Below are positions 8,338-17,050 of a DNA stretch of 64,000 nt, piece after piece. Source of the DNA: Aquimarina macrocephali JAMB N27. GTDB lineage: Bacteria; Bacteroidota; Bacteroidia; Flavobacteriales; Flavobacteriaceae. Position 1 is the stretch's first letter; every line of letters begins with the position of its first letter. Location of the stretch: positions 1-64,000 of the forward strand of contig NZ_JACA01000025.1 of assembly GCF_000520995.1 (NCBI RefSeq). Reading direction: 5' to 3'. The notes below the pieces were generated by a model. That model worked only from the letters and a program-made list of their open reading frames with translations, was not told where the DNA came from and made no database searches. Position numbers and translations under genes: made by a program.

Positions 8338-9504
8338 ATGTCTACTAACGAATACTCCTATCTTCGATGTGATCACTGCGGAGAAATTTATGATAAGAAC
8401 GAAATCCATAACTATTGTCCAAAAGATAATCAGCCTCTGGTTGCACACTATAATTTGGATGGCCCACTTTCTAAAGACAGTTTAAAAAACAGGCCGGCTA
8501 CAATGTGGCGATATCATGAGTTACTACCAATCGAAAAAGAAGAAAATCAAGTGAGCCTGGGAGAAGGGTTTACACCACTTCTCACCTTATCAAAGCTAGA
8601 ATCAACCTATAACCAATCCCAGTTATTACTTAAGGATGAGTCTGGCAATCCTACAGGTTCTTTTAAAGCCCGGGGAATTAGTATGGCAGTCAGTAAGGCA
8701 AAAGAACACGGGATTAAGGCAATGTGCATCCCTACTGCAGGAAATGCAGGAAGTGCTCTTAGTGCATATTGTGCTAAAGCAGGAATTAAAGCTCATATTT
8801 TTATGCCCGAAGAAACTCCAAAAACGTTTCAGTTAGATTGTGAAATTATGGGAGCTAATGTTACTAAGGTAAAAGGAAATATTGCAGATGCTGCCGGTAT
8901 GATGAGATCAAAAAATGATGGATCCTGGTTTGATGTATCTACATTGCAAGAACCGTTTAGACTAGAAGGAAAAAAGACAATGGGATATGAAATTGCAGAG
9001 CAGTTACAGTGGGAACTACCAGATGTAATTCTATATCCTACAGGAGGCGGCACTGGATTAATAGGAATATGGAAAGCTTTTCTTGAAATGAAAGCCTTAC
9101 AATGGATAGATCATATTCCTACCCGAATGGTAGCTGTTCAAGGCGATGGATGTAATCCTGTTATTACCTCTTTTCATAATGAAATGGACCATGTGCCAAA
9201 GCATGATAATCCCGCTCCAACGATAGCCAATGGATTAAGAGTGCCAAAGCCGTTTGGAGATCGATTGATCATGAAAACATTATATGAAAGTAACGGAACA
9301 GCCATTTCTATTTCTGATCAGGAAATAAAAGAAGGGATGCAGGAATTTGCAAAAACAGAAGGGTTATTTATTTCTCCAGAGGGCTCTGCAGTATGGGCAG
9401 CATATAAAAAATTAAAGCAAACCCATTGGATAAAAGATAATGAATCAGTAGTGCTTCTTAATACAGGCTCTGTATATAAGTATATCGAAAATTTATATTC
9501 ATAA
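8338..9504 (+). CDS. Threonine synthase-like PLP enzyme
   Basis: The 388-residue fold-type II PLP enzyme has an N-terminal zinc-ribbon-like segment (CDHCG about residues 11-15, YCPKD about 31-35), the PLP lysine motif GNPTGSFKARG near residue 110, the ligand-binding STAGNAGSA-type loop (PTAGNAGSALSAY) and the phosphate-binding PTGGGTG near 240. This matches archaeal/plant-type threonine synthases (O-phosphohomoserine to threonine). No thrA or thrB gene is in the window, so use on another hydroxyamino acid phosphate is possible. The 197-bp upstream gap shows no clear regulatory element. Confidence 0.8.
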   Translation: MSTNEYSYLRCDHCGEIYDKNEIHNYCPKDNQPLVAHYNLDGPLSKDSLKNRPATMWRYHELLPIEKEENQVSLGEGFTPLLTLSKLESTYNQSQLLLKDESGNPTGSFKARGISMAVSKAKEHGIKAMCIPTAGNAGSALSAYCAKAGIKAHIFMPEETPKTFQLDCEIMGANVTKVKGNIADAAGMMRSKNDGSWFDVSTLQEPFRLEGKKTMGYEIAEQLQWELPDVILYPTGGGTGLIGIWKAFLEMKALQWIDHIPTRMVAVQGDGCNPVITSFHNEMDHVPKHDNPAPTIANGLRVPKPFGDRLIMKTLYESNGTAISISDQEIKEGMQEFAKTEGLFISPEGSAVWAAYKKLKQTHWIKDNESVVLLNTGSVYKYIENLYS

Positions 9505-9531
9505 TTTATAAATAATAGTACTCCTTTTTAA

Positions 9532-9733
9532 ACCTGAATTCGATGTAAGAAATTTACGTCAATTCGAGTGATCCTATACTTCGATATAACTCAGTACAGG
9601 CTGGAGGATTGTATCGAGAATAGTGATCTTCCTTCAAAAAAGCTATTCTCGATACAGTTTTCCTCCATTTCATTCTGAAAAACCACTCGAATTAACGCTT
9701 TTTTAAACATTATAACTTACGTCGAACTCAGGT
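9532..9733. repeat. Nested inverted-repeat element, about 200 bp
   Basis: Three concentric inverted repeats: outer ACCTGAATTCGATGTAAG (9532-9549) against 9716-9733 with 2 mismatches; middle CGTCAATTCGAGTG (9557-9570) against 9684-9697 with 1 mismatch; inner GTATCGAGAATAG (9611-9623) against 9643-9655, perfect. There is no ORF. It looks like a non-autonomous repeat able to fold into one long hairpin. It occupies most of the 456-bp gap between the threonine synthase and lipoprotein genes; 9734-9960 shows nothing else I recognise. Confidence 0.75.
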
Positions 9734-9960
9734 TTTAAGAGAAAAAACAACTTGATACTGATCCAAAAAAACTGGTAACTACATAAAATAAATACTGTTT
9801 CACTGAAAACAGGGTAGTGTAAACAGTGTATGGCTTCTACTTTTGGATTAAATAATTGATTATCAAATAGGTACATGCTATAGTGACTAGGGCTTACTAT
9901 GCTCTGTATTGTACATTCAATTATTGACAATCACACATTTAATTCTTAAAACAACAAATC

Positions 9961-10659
9961 ATGAAAAAAACAATTTTTAAAGTAATCACTATTTTAACTT
10001 TGGCAATCTTTATTAGTAGTTGCGAAACCGATGATGGTACTCTTGATGGTATCGAAGGAGAATCAAAAGATGTATCTGTAGAGGCCTCTACAACAGATAA
10101 GTCTACTAAAAAAGCAGGTAATACTTGCCATAATTGGAACATTATAACCTATGAAGGCCCTGTGTGGATAGACGTTAGAAACCAAAAAGAATATCCTTAT
10201 GTAAATACCATTATGACTGCTGAAGCAACTTGTGACGGACTATGGGTTGCCTCTGGAGGTTTTAAAATTATTGATAATACCAAAAACAAAAGAAAAGTAC
10301 GAGTTAAAAGAATCAATAAAAATAAAGGCTATCTTACTTTTTTTACTAGTGATGGTCGCTATTCTACACGTAGTTTTGATGCTTTCATTTATCCAGATAC
10401 TCCAGTTCCATGCCCTGGTAATGAACATGTAAATATGCTTAGTTATGCCTATACTGTTATGGCTAGAAAACACAATCCGAAGTATACATATAGCTGGAAA
10501 GCTGTTAGTCCTAGTCAAAGAATCTTTTATGGTACCGGGAGCAGAATTAGACTAGGTTATGGGCGTTACACTGTTACTCTAAGTGTCTCTAAACCAGGTT
10601 GCACTACTAAAACAGCAACTGAAACCTTTTTTCTTGAAAGCGATGGTATTCCAGAATAA
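9961..10659 (+). CDS. Secreted lipoprotein with PKD-like C-terminal region
   Basis: The 232-residue protein begins with a lipoprotein signal ending FISSC (Cys about residue 21), followed by an acidic linker (about 22-50). The C-terminal stretch (YTYSWKAVSPSQRIFYGTG, then YTVTLSVSKPGC) resembles PKD/immunoglobulin-like repeats of surface proteins. Four Cys residues in the mature part could form disulfides. The middle region (about 55-140) is not recognised. Each side is bordered by an inverted-repeat element. Function unknown, probably surface-exposed. Confidence 0.6.
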   Translation: MKKTIFKVITILTLAIFISSCETDDGTLDGIEGESKDVSVEASTTDKSTKKAGNTCHNWNIITYEGPVWIDVRNQKEYPYVNTIMTAEATCDGLWVASGGFKIIDNTKNKRKVRVKRINKNKGYLTFFTSDGRYSTRSFDAFIYPDTPVPCPGNEHVNMLSYAYTVMARKHNPKYTYSWKAVSPSQRIFYGTGSRIRLGYGRYTVTLSVSKPGCTTKTATETFFLESDGIPE

Positions 10660-10675
10660 ATTGTTAAGCTAATCA

Positions 10676-10825
10676 TTGACTCTAGTTCATAATTGGGTTA
10701 TATATGATTTTCAATTCTCATCCCATCCTAAACCCCTACCAAAAGGAAAGGCTTTTGCCCCCTTTCCTCTGGGATGGAGTTGGAATATTACATGAAAAAT
10801 CAACACTATTTAAAACTAGAGTCAA
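10676..10825. repeat. Inverted-repeat element, about 150 bp
   Basis: The outer arms TTGACTCTAGTT (10676-10687) and AACTAGAGTCAA (10814-10825) are perfect 12-bp inverted repeats. Inside are CATCCCATCC against GGGATGG and AGGAAAGG against CCTTTCCT, so the whole segment folds into a long interrupted hairpin. It lies between convergent genes (lipoprotein and aminotransferase) and could end transcription from both sides. It shares no sequence with the 9532-9733 element. Confidence 0.6.
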
Positions 10826-10858
10826 ATCATTATACTAAAAATTATGACAGGCAGATTG

Positions 10859-11980
10859 CTATGATAAATTAAACCGTTCTTTAAGAGCTTGTTTAACGCG
10901 TTCTAAACCCGCCAGGATATATTCTTTGCGTTCTCCAATCCCTATTCTGAAATGATGGTCCATCCCATAACAATCTCCTGCCAAAATAAATACACTTTTT
11001 TCTGTACGTAACCATTCGGCCAGTTCGGTAGAATTAATATCTAAATTGTATTTTATAAATAACATTCCACCACTCTTTGGGGGTACATATTCAAATAAGT
11101 CCCCGTATTGATCCAGCCATTGCTTTACCACTTTTAGGTTTTCATTAAGCATGGTTCTGTTTCGAGTTAGTATTTCTTTACGTTTTTCGGGCCTTAATGC
11201 GATCTCACCAATATAATGACTCATTATACCCGCAGTAATAGAAGTATAATCATGATATGCCCATGTATCTGCAATTAGTGTTTCGGGGCCTATTAACCAC
11301 CCTAAACGTAATCCGGGTAGGGCATAGGCTTTAGACAGTCCACCGTTAACCATAACTTTGTCATACATCCCAATAAAGCTTTCGATAATTTCTCCGTCTA
11401 ATTCGGCTCCACGATATACTTCGTCACAATATACCCAGGCATCTACACGCTTTGCGATAGTTACAATTTCTTGCATTTCTTCAGAAGAAAGTGTGTATCC
11501 TGTTGGGTTATTAGGATTACATAGCGCGATCATTTTTGTTTTTGAAGTGACCAGAGATTTTAATTCTTCGATATCTGGTCTCCATTTGTTTTCTTCACGT
11601 AAATGAAATGCCTTGGGGATACATCCCATCTCTTCGGCAATACCCCAGATCTGCATATAGTTGGGTACCATCATAACCACTTCATCCCCTTTTTCTAACA
11701 AGGTATGACAAGCAATAAAATTCGCTTCAGAAGAACCATTGGTTACCAATACATTTTCCTCATTAGCACCATTATACATTGCACTAATTCTTTTACGCAA
11801 AGGGATAGAACCATTAGTTTGTCCATATCCTAAAACAGTATTGGTAAGTGTATCTATCTGGTCTTTCTCTAATAGTTCATTAAGAGTATAGGGATGAAAA
11901 CCACTTTCTGTTAGATTATAATCTACTGTGTTCTCAAATAAGGATTGTACTCTTTCGAGCTCAAAAATTGGAATATTCAT
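10859..11980 (-). CDS. PLP-dependent class I/II aminotransferase
   Basis: Fold-type I aminotransferase of 373 residues. Visible hallmarks are GYGQTNGSIPLR near the N terminus, NPNNPTG (about 155-161), the D186EVY PLP-pyridine contact, the Schiff-base lysine in GGLSKAYALPGLRLGW (K217) and the substrate-carboxylate Arg in that motif (R225). The substrate is unknown. It is the last gene of a four-gene minus-strand operon, 5 bases after the ornithine cyclodeaminase-like gene, so it probably acts on the same amino acid pool. Confidence 0.82.
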   Translation of the reverse strand: MNIPIFELERVQSLFENTVDYNLTESGFHPYTLNELLEKDQIDTLTNTVLGYGQTNGSIPLRKRISAMYNGANEENVLVTNGSSEANFIACHTLLEKGDEVVMMVPNYMQIWGIAEEMGCIPKAFHLREENKWRPDIEELKSLVTSKTKMIALCNPNNPTGYTLSSEEMQEIVTIAKRVDAWVYCDEVYRGAELDGEIIESFIGMYDKVMVNGGLSKAYALPGLRLGWLIGPETLIADTWAYHDYTSITAGIMSHYIGEIALRPEKRKEILTRNRTMLNENLKVVKQWLDQYGDLFEYVPPKSGGMLFIKYNLDINSTELAEWLRTEKSVFILAGDCYGMDHHFRIGIGERKEYILAGLERVKQALKERFNLS

Positions 11981-11985
11981 TCTAT

Positions 11986-12942
11986 TTATATTTTGGTATT
12001 CATGTATGTTTTATAAACAGCTTTTGCAATCATTATATCTTGTACTGCAACTCCAGTAAGGTCTACTATTGTTATTTGATCATCATTGGTACGTTGTAAG
12101 GCAGGATTCTGAATTGCATTACCGAGTTCTACGATTTTTTCTTCGGAAATTGAACCGTCTTTAACAGCCCGATATATTTCGCCTCTACTTTTACTTTGCG
12201 GAATACTATCTGCAATAACGATATCTGCTTTTTGAAGTATCTCACTACCAAGTTCTTGTTTATCTGAAGTATCAGAGCCTACTGCTGTGATATGGGTACC
12301 TGGTAAGATATCTTTTGCGTCAAGCAGTGCGACTTCAGATGGAGTAGTAGTAACAATTAAAGTGCTGTTTTTTGCTACTTCGGCAGGAGTTTTGGCAATA
12401 TGAATATCAAAATCAGTACTCATTTCTGCTTTAAACTTCTCTGCTTTTTCGGGTGTTCTTCCCCATATCCATACGGTTTTACAAGGATTGTTTTTCTGCA
12501 GGAATTGCAACTGTAGTTTAGCCTGGATCCCGGTACCTATAATACCAATAGCACTTATTTTTTTTGGAGCAAAATATAAGGCTGCCAGAGCACCTGCTGC
12601 TGCAGTACGAATATTAGTAAGATATCCTTCATCTAATAAAATAGCTGCTAGCTGCCCTGTTTTTTGACTAAATATGAGCATCATTCCCTGGCTGGAAGCT
12701 ATCCCTAATTTTGAATTATTATAAAAACCAGAGGCAATTTTGATTACATAAAAATCATCATTCTTTATATATCCATATTTAATATGTACATCCCCAGGAG
12801 GATCTTCAAATAGTAACTCACCTACAGGCGGAACTACCGTTTTTTTATTACTATAGTGTATAAAACCTTCTTTCATAGCCTCAACGAGATCTAATGATTT
12901 TATACTTTCTTTAATCTCTTTCAGATTAATAATAGTCGCCAT
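11986..12942 (-). CDS. Ornithine cyclodeaminase / mu-crystallin family protein
   Basis: The 318-residue protein has the family order: an N-terminal dimerisation/substrate part with PPGDVHIKYGY, then a Rossmann dinucleotide site GIIGTGIQAKLQLQFL (about residues 132-147), and the C-terminal DLTGVAVQDIMIAKAVY typical of the family. Members include ornithine cyclodeaminase, alanine dehydrogenases, imine reductases and EutC of ectoine degradation. The start overlaps the 3' end of the dehydratase gene by 17 bases. Pairing with a threonine-dehydratase-like gene is the EutB/EutC arrangement, but the real substrate cannot be read from the sequence. Confidence 0.85.
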   Translation of the reverse strand: MATIINLKEIKESIKSLDLVEAMKEGFIHYSNKKTVVPPVGELLFEDPPGDVHIKYGYIKNDDFYVIKIASGFYNNSKLGIASSQGMMLIFSQKTGQLAAILLDEGYLTNIRTAAAGALAALYFAPKKISAIGIIGTGIQAKLQLQFLQKNNPCKTVWIWGRTPEKAEKFKAEMSTDFDIHIAKTPAEVAKNSTLIVTTTPSEVALLDAKDILPGTHITAVGSDTSDKQELGSEILQKADIVIADSIPQSKSRGEIYRAVKDGSISEEKIVELGNAIQNPALQRTNDDQITIVDLTGVAVQDIMIAKAVYKTYMNTKI

Positions 12943-13890
12943 ATTTTACCATTATTTGGGTTAATAATTGATTGTCTATCTTTTTTCCGGTTACTACCAG
13001 AACCACATTTTTGCCTTGATACGCTTTACTTTGTAATAATGCTGCAATCGGTAGTGCTGCTGTAGGTTCGATTTCTACTTTATGATATTTCATCATAAAA
13101 GCCACAGCTTTTTTTATATCCTCTTCTTCGATGATCTCAAAACCAGACAAGTGTTTTTTACAAATATCATAGGTAATAGCATTATCTTCAATTCCGCCTG
13201 CCGATGCATCGGCTATTGTTGATAAAGTACTTGGAGAAACGATACTATTATGTTGTATCGACAAATACATTTCTGAAGCATTTTTGGGTTGACAGCCAAT
13301 GACAGAAACACTATTATTAGCACTAAAATAAGTGCTTATACCAGATGCTAATCCACCACCGCCAACAGGAGTTAAAATAGTATCTACTTCGGGTACTTGT
13401 TCTTCTATTTCAATAGCAATAGTACCTTGCCCTTTAATAATTTCGGGATCATTATAGGGATGAATTAGAACACCGTTCGTTTCTTTTGCATATGCTCTTG
13501 CTTTTTCTTCTGTTTCTAAGCTGTTTTCACCATAAAAAATAACTCTGATCGAGTATTGCTCAAGAGCTTTTATTTTTGTGTCACTTGTTTTTTTTGGAAG
13601 AAATAATACACCTTTAAAACCAAATTTTTCTGAAGCATATCCAAATGCTGCGGCATGATTCCCCGTAGATGCTGCTACAAAAGTTCTGTCAAAAACACTT
13701 TTGTCTAAACTGTGTATTTTAGTAAGAACCCCCGTGTTTTAAACGACCCCGTGTATTGCAAAAATTCCATTTTTAGAAAGACATTCGCCCCGGATATTTT
13801 ACTTAACTCTGGAGAATGCGCCATAGGAGTTCTATGCAAATCAGACTTGCTAATTTTGTATGCATCTATTATATCTGTAGCATGTATCAT
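12926..13890 (-). pseudogene. Serine/threonine dehydratase-like PLP enzyme, interrupted by a frameshift
   Basis: The N-terminal part (from 13890) contains the PLP lysine motif YTGSFKTRG and then runs into a stop at 13705. Reading one frame over from the G5 tract (C5 at 13729-13733 on the + strand) restores VLTKIHSLDKSVF, STGNHAAAFGYASE, PVGGGGLASG and the rest to 12926. One extra G would give a 321-residue protein of normal length. The ATG overlaps the stop of the peptidase gene (ATGA, 13887-13890) and the end overlaps the next gene. It is either a recent mutation, a homopolymer sequencing error, or slippage-dependent expression. Confidence 0.88.
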
Positions 13891-15371
13891 TGTTTTGAAT
13901 TTGGAAAATTTTGATCTATCGCTTCAATAGATTTCTGGATTAATTTAGCTACATTTTTATAGTATTCCGGATTTGTATCTTCGATATCGTCGGTTGCCTG
14001 GTGATACCCTGGGTGATCTTCTTCACTAAAAGTGATATTAGGGATTCCTTTCCTGAAAAAAGGACCATTATCAGAAGAAAACATCCAATAGTCTTTGGTT
14101 TTATCATCTGGATCATCATGACCATAAGAAACGATTAATGGACTATCTTTTGCAATACTTTCGATTATGGGTTTAAATAGAGGATAGGGATAGGTACCAA
14201 CCACATATATTTCGTTTTTTGGGTTACGACTAATCATATCCATATTAATATTGAGTTTGATATCTGATAACAAAACCGGTGGGTTGTCTACAAAATATTT
14301 AGAACCAAATAACCCTAATTCTTCGGCATCAAAAGCTGCAAAAAGAATAGAGTGCTGAGGTTGGTTTTTAGAGAAATATCTAGCTAAGGTCAATAGGGCA
14401 GAAGTACCAGAAGCATTATCATCTGCACCATTATAAATGGTGTCATTTATAATACCAAGGTGATCATAATGTGCACCAATAACAATATATTTTTGAGGAT
14501 TTGTCTTCCCTTTTATATAACCTATAAAATTGGTCCCAATCCTTTCTTTTTTGGTTTTTCTATCTTTAAAAGTAAAGTGAGAATCATAATCGGTATCTAA
14601 TTTTTCTAAACCAATATTTTTGAAATATGACCTGATAAAGTCTTGTGCTTTTTGATTGTTTCCTGTACCTCTCCCCAAATACTGATCTGATGCTATTTGT
14701 TTTTGAATGTCCAGTAATTCAGTCGTTTCTATTCCTAAATCAGTTATTACATCATATTTTTTTATTTCGTTAGCTGTCATCCAGTGAATACTATCAGCGG
14801 GAGCAGCTTCTAATGTATACCAATAAAATTCTGTAGGGATATTCATTTCGGTATAATAGCTTACGTATTTTTTGTGCTCTTCATGATCTTTAGGGAAATC
14901 CAGTGCTACACTATCTTCTCCTGACCAGGAATGCACTCCAAGCTTAGCTGTAGCGTGAATATTTCGTTTTTCTCCTGCCAAAAACATATCTGTTCCGCCA
15001 GAAGCTACCATTCCGTTTTCTGGGATATAAGTATTTATATGATGTTTCCTAATTTCGCGTGAAGCAAGAAGATTTATTTCATCGTCTATAGACCCTGGGA
15101 CTTCTTCCATTACCAATGTGGTCACTTTTGGGTTTTCGAACAAAATTTCTTTAATATCATGTAGTGTATTAGAATAAATAACACCATTCATGTATAGTGT
15201 GTCTTTTGTAGTTTGATTTTCTTTAAAATAGAATTCTGCTACTTGATCGCCTTCCATTTTCATCAATATTTTTTGCCCAAAAGAAGAGGTATATAGAATT
15301 TCGGGAAAGAAATACAAGGTAGCAACAGAAACAATGATAATTGCTACAAATGCGATGATAACTCTTTTCAT
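13887..15371 (-). CDS. ClpP-like domain fused to M28 zinc peptidase, membrane-anchored
   Basis: The 494-residue protein begins with a membrane anchor (residues 4-24). Residues about 57-215 resemble a periplasmic ClpP/crotonase-fold domain (COG3904-like), with MVASGGTDMFLAGE around a candidate nucleophile S124 and LGVHSW near H147. Residues about 222-490 are an M28 aminopeptidase: AHYDHLG (H301), NGADDNASG (D317), DAEELG (E350/E351), NMDMIS (D378) and a C-terminal DHPGYHQ histidine. It is the first gene of the operon with dehydratase, cyclodeaminase and aminotransferase, suggesting it releases the amino acid they process. Its leader carries an attenuator-like structure. Confidence 0.8.
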   Translation of the reverse strand: MKRVIIAFVAIIIVSVATLYFFPEILYTSSFGQKILMKMEGDQVAEFYFKENQTTKDTLYMNGVIYSNTLHDIKEILFENPKVTTLVMEEVPGSIDDEINLLASREIRKHHINTYIPENGMVASGGTDMFLAGEKRNIHATAKLGVHSWSGEDSVALDFPKDHEEHKKYVSYYTEMNIPTEFYWYTLEAAPADSIHWMTANEIKKYDVITDLGIETTELLDIQKQIASDQYLGRGTGNNQKAQDFIRSYFKNIGLEKLDTDYDSHFTFKDRKTKKERIGTNFIGYIKGKTNPQKYIVIGAHYDHLGIINDTIYNGADDNASGTSALLTLARYFSKNQPQHSILFAAFDAEELGLFGSKYFVDNPPVLLSDIKLNINMDMISRNPKNEIYVVGTYPYPLFKPIIESIAKDSPLIVSYGHDDPDDKTKDYWMFSSDNGPFFRKGIPNITFSEEDHPGYHQATDDIEDTNPEYYKNVAKLIQKSIEAIDQNFPNSKQ

Positions 15372-15408
15372 AATAGTAATGTGTTAATTAATACCAGATG
15401 CAATAAAA

Positions 15409-15466
15409 AAAACCTCCGTACACCAAACCAACTTTTGTTGATTAAGGTATACGGAGGTTTTCCGTA
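15409..15466 (-). promoter_or_regulatory. Attenuator-like leader: terminator with competing hairpin
   Basis: On the minus strand, arm B (15461-15450) pairs perfectly over 12 bp with arm C (15420-15409) and is followed by a T-run, forming a Rho-independent terminator only about 38 bases before the peptidase start codon. The core TCCGTA of arm B also pairs with an upstream TACGGA (15466-15461), so the two hairpins are mutually exclusive. The terminator lies downstream of a -7 box at 15549-15556, inside the operon's own leader. This suggests regulated read-through; the signal is unknown. Confidence 0.6.
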
Positions 15467-15497
15467 AGAAATTCACTTGTCTTTCCGATGTTCTTCC

Positions 15498-15524
15498 TTA
15501 AGCTAAAAAACAAGAGTGTAACAT
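15498..15524 (-). CDS. Possible 8-residue leader peptide ORF (MLHSCFLA)
   Basis: A short ORF of eight codons lies in the leader, about 18 bases after the predicted transcription start and ahead of the competing hairpins. It contains His, Ser and Cys codons. The position fits a ribosome-mediated attenuator peptide, but an ORF this short can occur by chance and no repeated control codon is present. Treated as a hypothesis. Confidence 0.25.
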   Translation of the reverse strand: MLHSCFLA

Positions 15525-15548
15525 ACTGTTACTATATTTCTACATATA

Positions 15549-15556
15549 CAAAGATA
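15549..15556 (-). promoter_or_regulatory. -7 box of the peptidase/amino-acid operon
   Basis: The minus-strand TATCTTTG matches the Bacteroidota TAnnTTTG consensus, with a TTG about 18 bases upstream. Transcription would start near 15542, giving a leader of about 170 bases. Confidence 0.45.
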
Positions 15557-15636
15557 GAAAAAAAACAATTAAGTGTATACAAATTAGAATTATAGGTCTT
15601 GAATATTTACTTTGATAAGTAAAATTTTGGAGGATA

Positions 15637-16074
15637 TCATTTTTTTTGAATAAAATAAATATCTATATAATCAGTAACTTCACTACAAGGATTATTCATC
15701 TCCTGGAGTCTCCAGTATTTTCTATTTCCTTTTACTTTAAAATTGAATTCTCCTTCTCTTATACAAGGCTGTCCGTTGTTTATAAAATCTACCTGGGTTT
15801 CAATAGTTCCGTTAAATATCAAATGCTTTGCAGAGGCAGGAGTAATGGTACCTTTGATTTTTAAGAAATCACTATTTTCTTTACTATTTTGGTGGCCTTC
15901 GATAGTATATGTATTGGTTTTTTTCGATTTTTCGATTTTGGCAGTTCCAAAGTAATCCCATGAAATCCACTGAACAGATAGATAGTGATTACCTACCAGA
16001 GTTTGATCCAGATTGTTTTGTGAAAAAGAAAATAATGACAAGGATACTAAAAGAATTAAAACTATTTTTTTCAT
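15637..16074 (-). CDS. Hypothetical secreted protein
   Basis: The 145-residue protein has a signal peptide (about 1-18, ending FSFSQ). The mature part is predicted beta-rich (HYLSVQWISWDYFGTAKIE, later FNFKVKGNRKYWRL) and has two Cys in the C-terminal half, perhaps a disulfide. The composition resembles a small periplasmic beta-barrel or sandwich, but no family is recognised. It is separated from the following peptidase operon by that operon's own promoter and leader. Confidence 0.55.
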   Translation of the reverse strand: MKKIVLILLVSLSLFSFSQNNLDQTLVGNHYLSVQWISWDYFGTAKIEKSKKTNTYTIEGHQNSKENSDFLKIKGTITPASAKHLIFNGTIETQVDFINNGQPCIREGEFNFKVKGNRKYWRLQEMNNPCSEVTDYIDIYFIQKK

Positions 16075-16260
16075 GTGCTCTCACATTAATAATTGATATA
16101 CTTCTTGATTACTACAAACATCTTTGAATCAAAGATAGACATCATAGGTAATTTATAGTACCTTGTTTTCAGTGAAATAGTTTTTTGATGTGTTTGTAAG
16201 CTTATTTTTGTACTTGAAAACTTTTAATTGGTTTATACATTGCTAATAATACCTTTTATA

Positions 16261-17037
16261 TTATAACATCTTTCCTAAAATTTCTTTCATCATTTTGGCT
16301 GCCAAAAATGCTGTCATATTCTGAAAATCCCTATTAGGATTATATTCTACAATATCTGCCCCAATGACTTCACCTTTTATATTTTGGATTAAATCGATTA
16401 CTTGTCTAGACGATAGACCTCCAGGTTCATGATGCGAAACTCCGGGTGCATATGCTGGGTCAAAACCATCCATATCCAATGAGATATATACAGGATTATC
16501 AAATTGAGATATTTTGGTTACATCCAGATTCTTCATTTGATGAATTTCGACATTAAATTTTTCTGCCTGCTCTGCCTGATGCGTATTTAGTGTTCTAATC
16601 CCCACCTGAACTAACCTGGCAGCAAATCCGTTTTCCATAATTCTTGCAAAAGGACAGGCGTGAGAGTATTTGTCACCTTCAAAGTTATCATATAAATCAG
16701 AATGCGCATCGATATGTAAAATGTCTAATTTTGGATATTTTTTATGATGAGCCTTAATAATTGGAAATGTAATAGAGTGATCCCCTCCCAAAGTAAAAAC
16801 TTTTGTTTCAGCTTCTAAATGATTCGAAGTTATGGTTTCAATGTCAAAATAATCTGAAATATCAAAATCTCCTTTATCGGTTATTCGAGAATCCTCGATT
16901 GTGATTCCGTTTTCTGTGAAAAGATTAAGCGAACCACAGTGTAATGCTTCTCTAATTAATGGAGGAGCTAGTCCTGGACCTTGCTGAAAAGAGGATTTTT
17001 TATCAAATTGTATTCCTTGTATGACAATTTTACTCAT
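16261..17037 (-). CDS. Ureohydrolase (agmatinase/arginase family)
   Basis: The 258-residue protein has the Mn-binding signatures GGDHS (about 83-87), DAHSD (about 109-113) and SLDMDGFDPA (about 177-186), followed by PGGLS. The family hydrolyses guanidino or formimino groups (agmatine, arginine, formimidoylglutamate, guanidinobutyrate). The short length and the PGVSHHEPGG segment fit the agmatinase-like branch, but the substrate is uncertain. It follows the ketopantoate-reductase-like gene by 13 bases, so the two form an operon. Confidence 0.82.
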   Translation of the reverse strand: MSKIVIQGIQFDKKSSFQQGPGLAPPLIREALHCGSLNLFTENGITIEDSRITDKGDFDISDYFDIETITSNHLEAETKVFTLGGDHSITFPIIKAHHKKYPKLDILHIDAHSDLYDNFEGDKYSHACPFARIMENGFAARLVQVGIRTLNTHQAEQAEKFNVEIHQMKNLDVTKISQFDNPVYISLDMDGFDPAYAPGVSHHEPGGLSSRQVIDLIQNIKGEVIGADIVEYNPNRDFQNMTAFLAAKMMKEILGKML

Positions 17038-17050
17038 TTATTTTTAGGTA

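Noticed and set aside
9601..9660. GTATCGAGAATAG and its complement as a CRISPR-like repeat
   Set aside because: Only one inverted pair, no regular direct repeats with spacers and no cas genes.
13712..13930. Plus-strand ORF of 72 codons
   Set aside because: Antisense to the dehydratase and peptidase genes, no recognisable domain or independent promoter.
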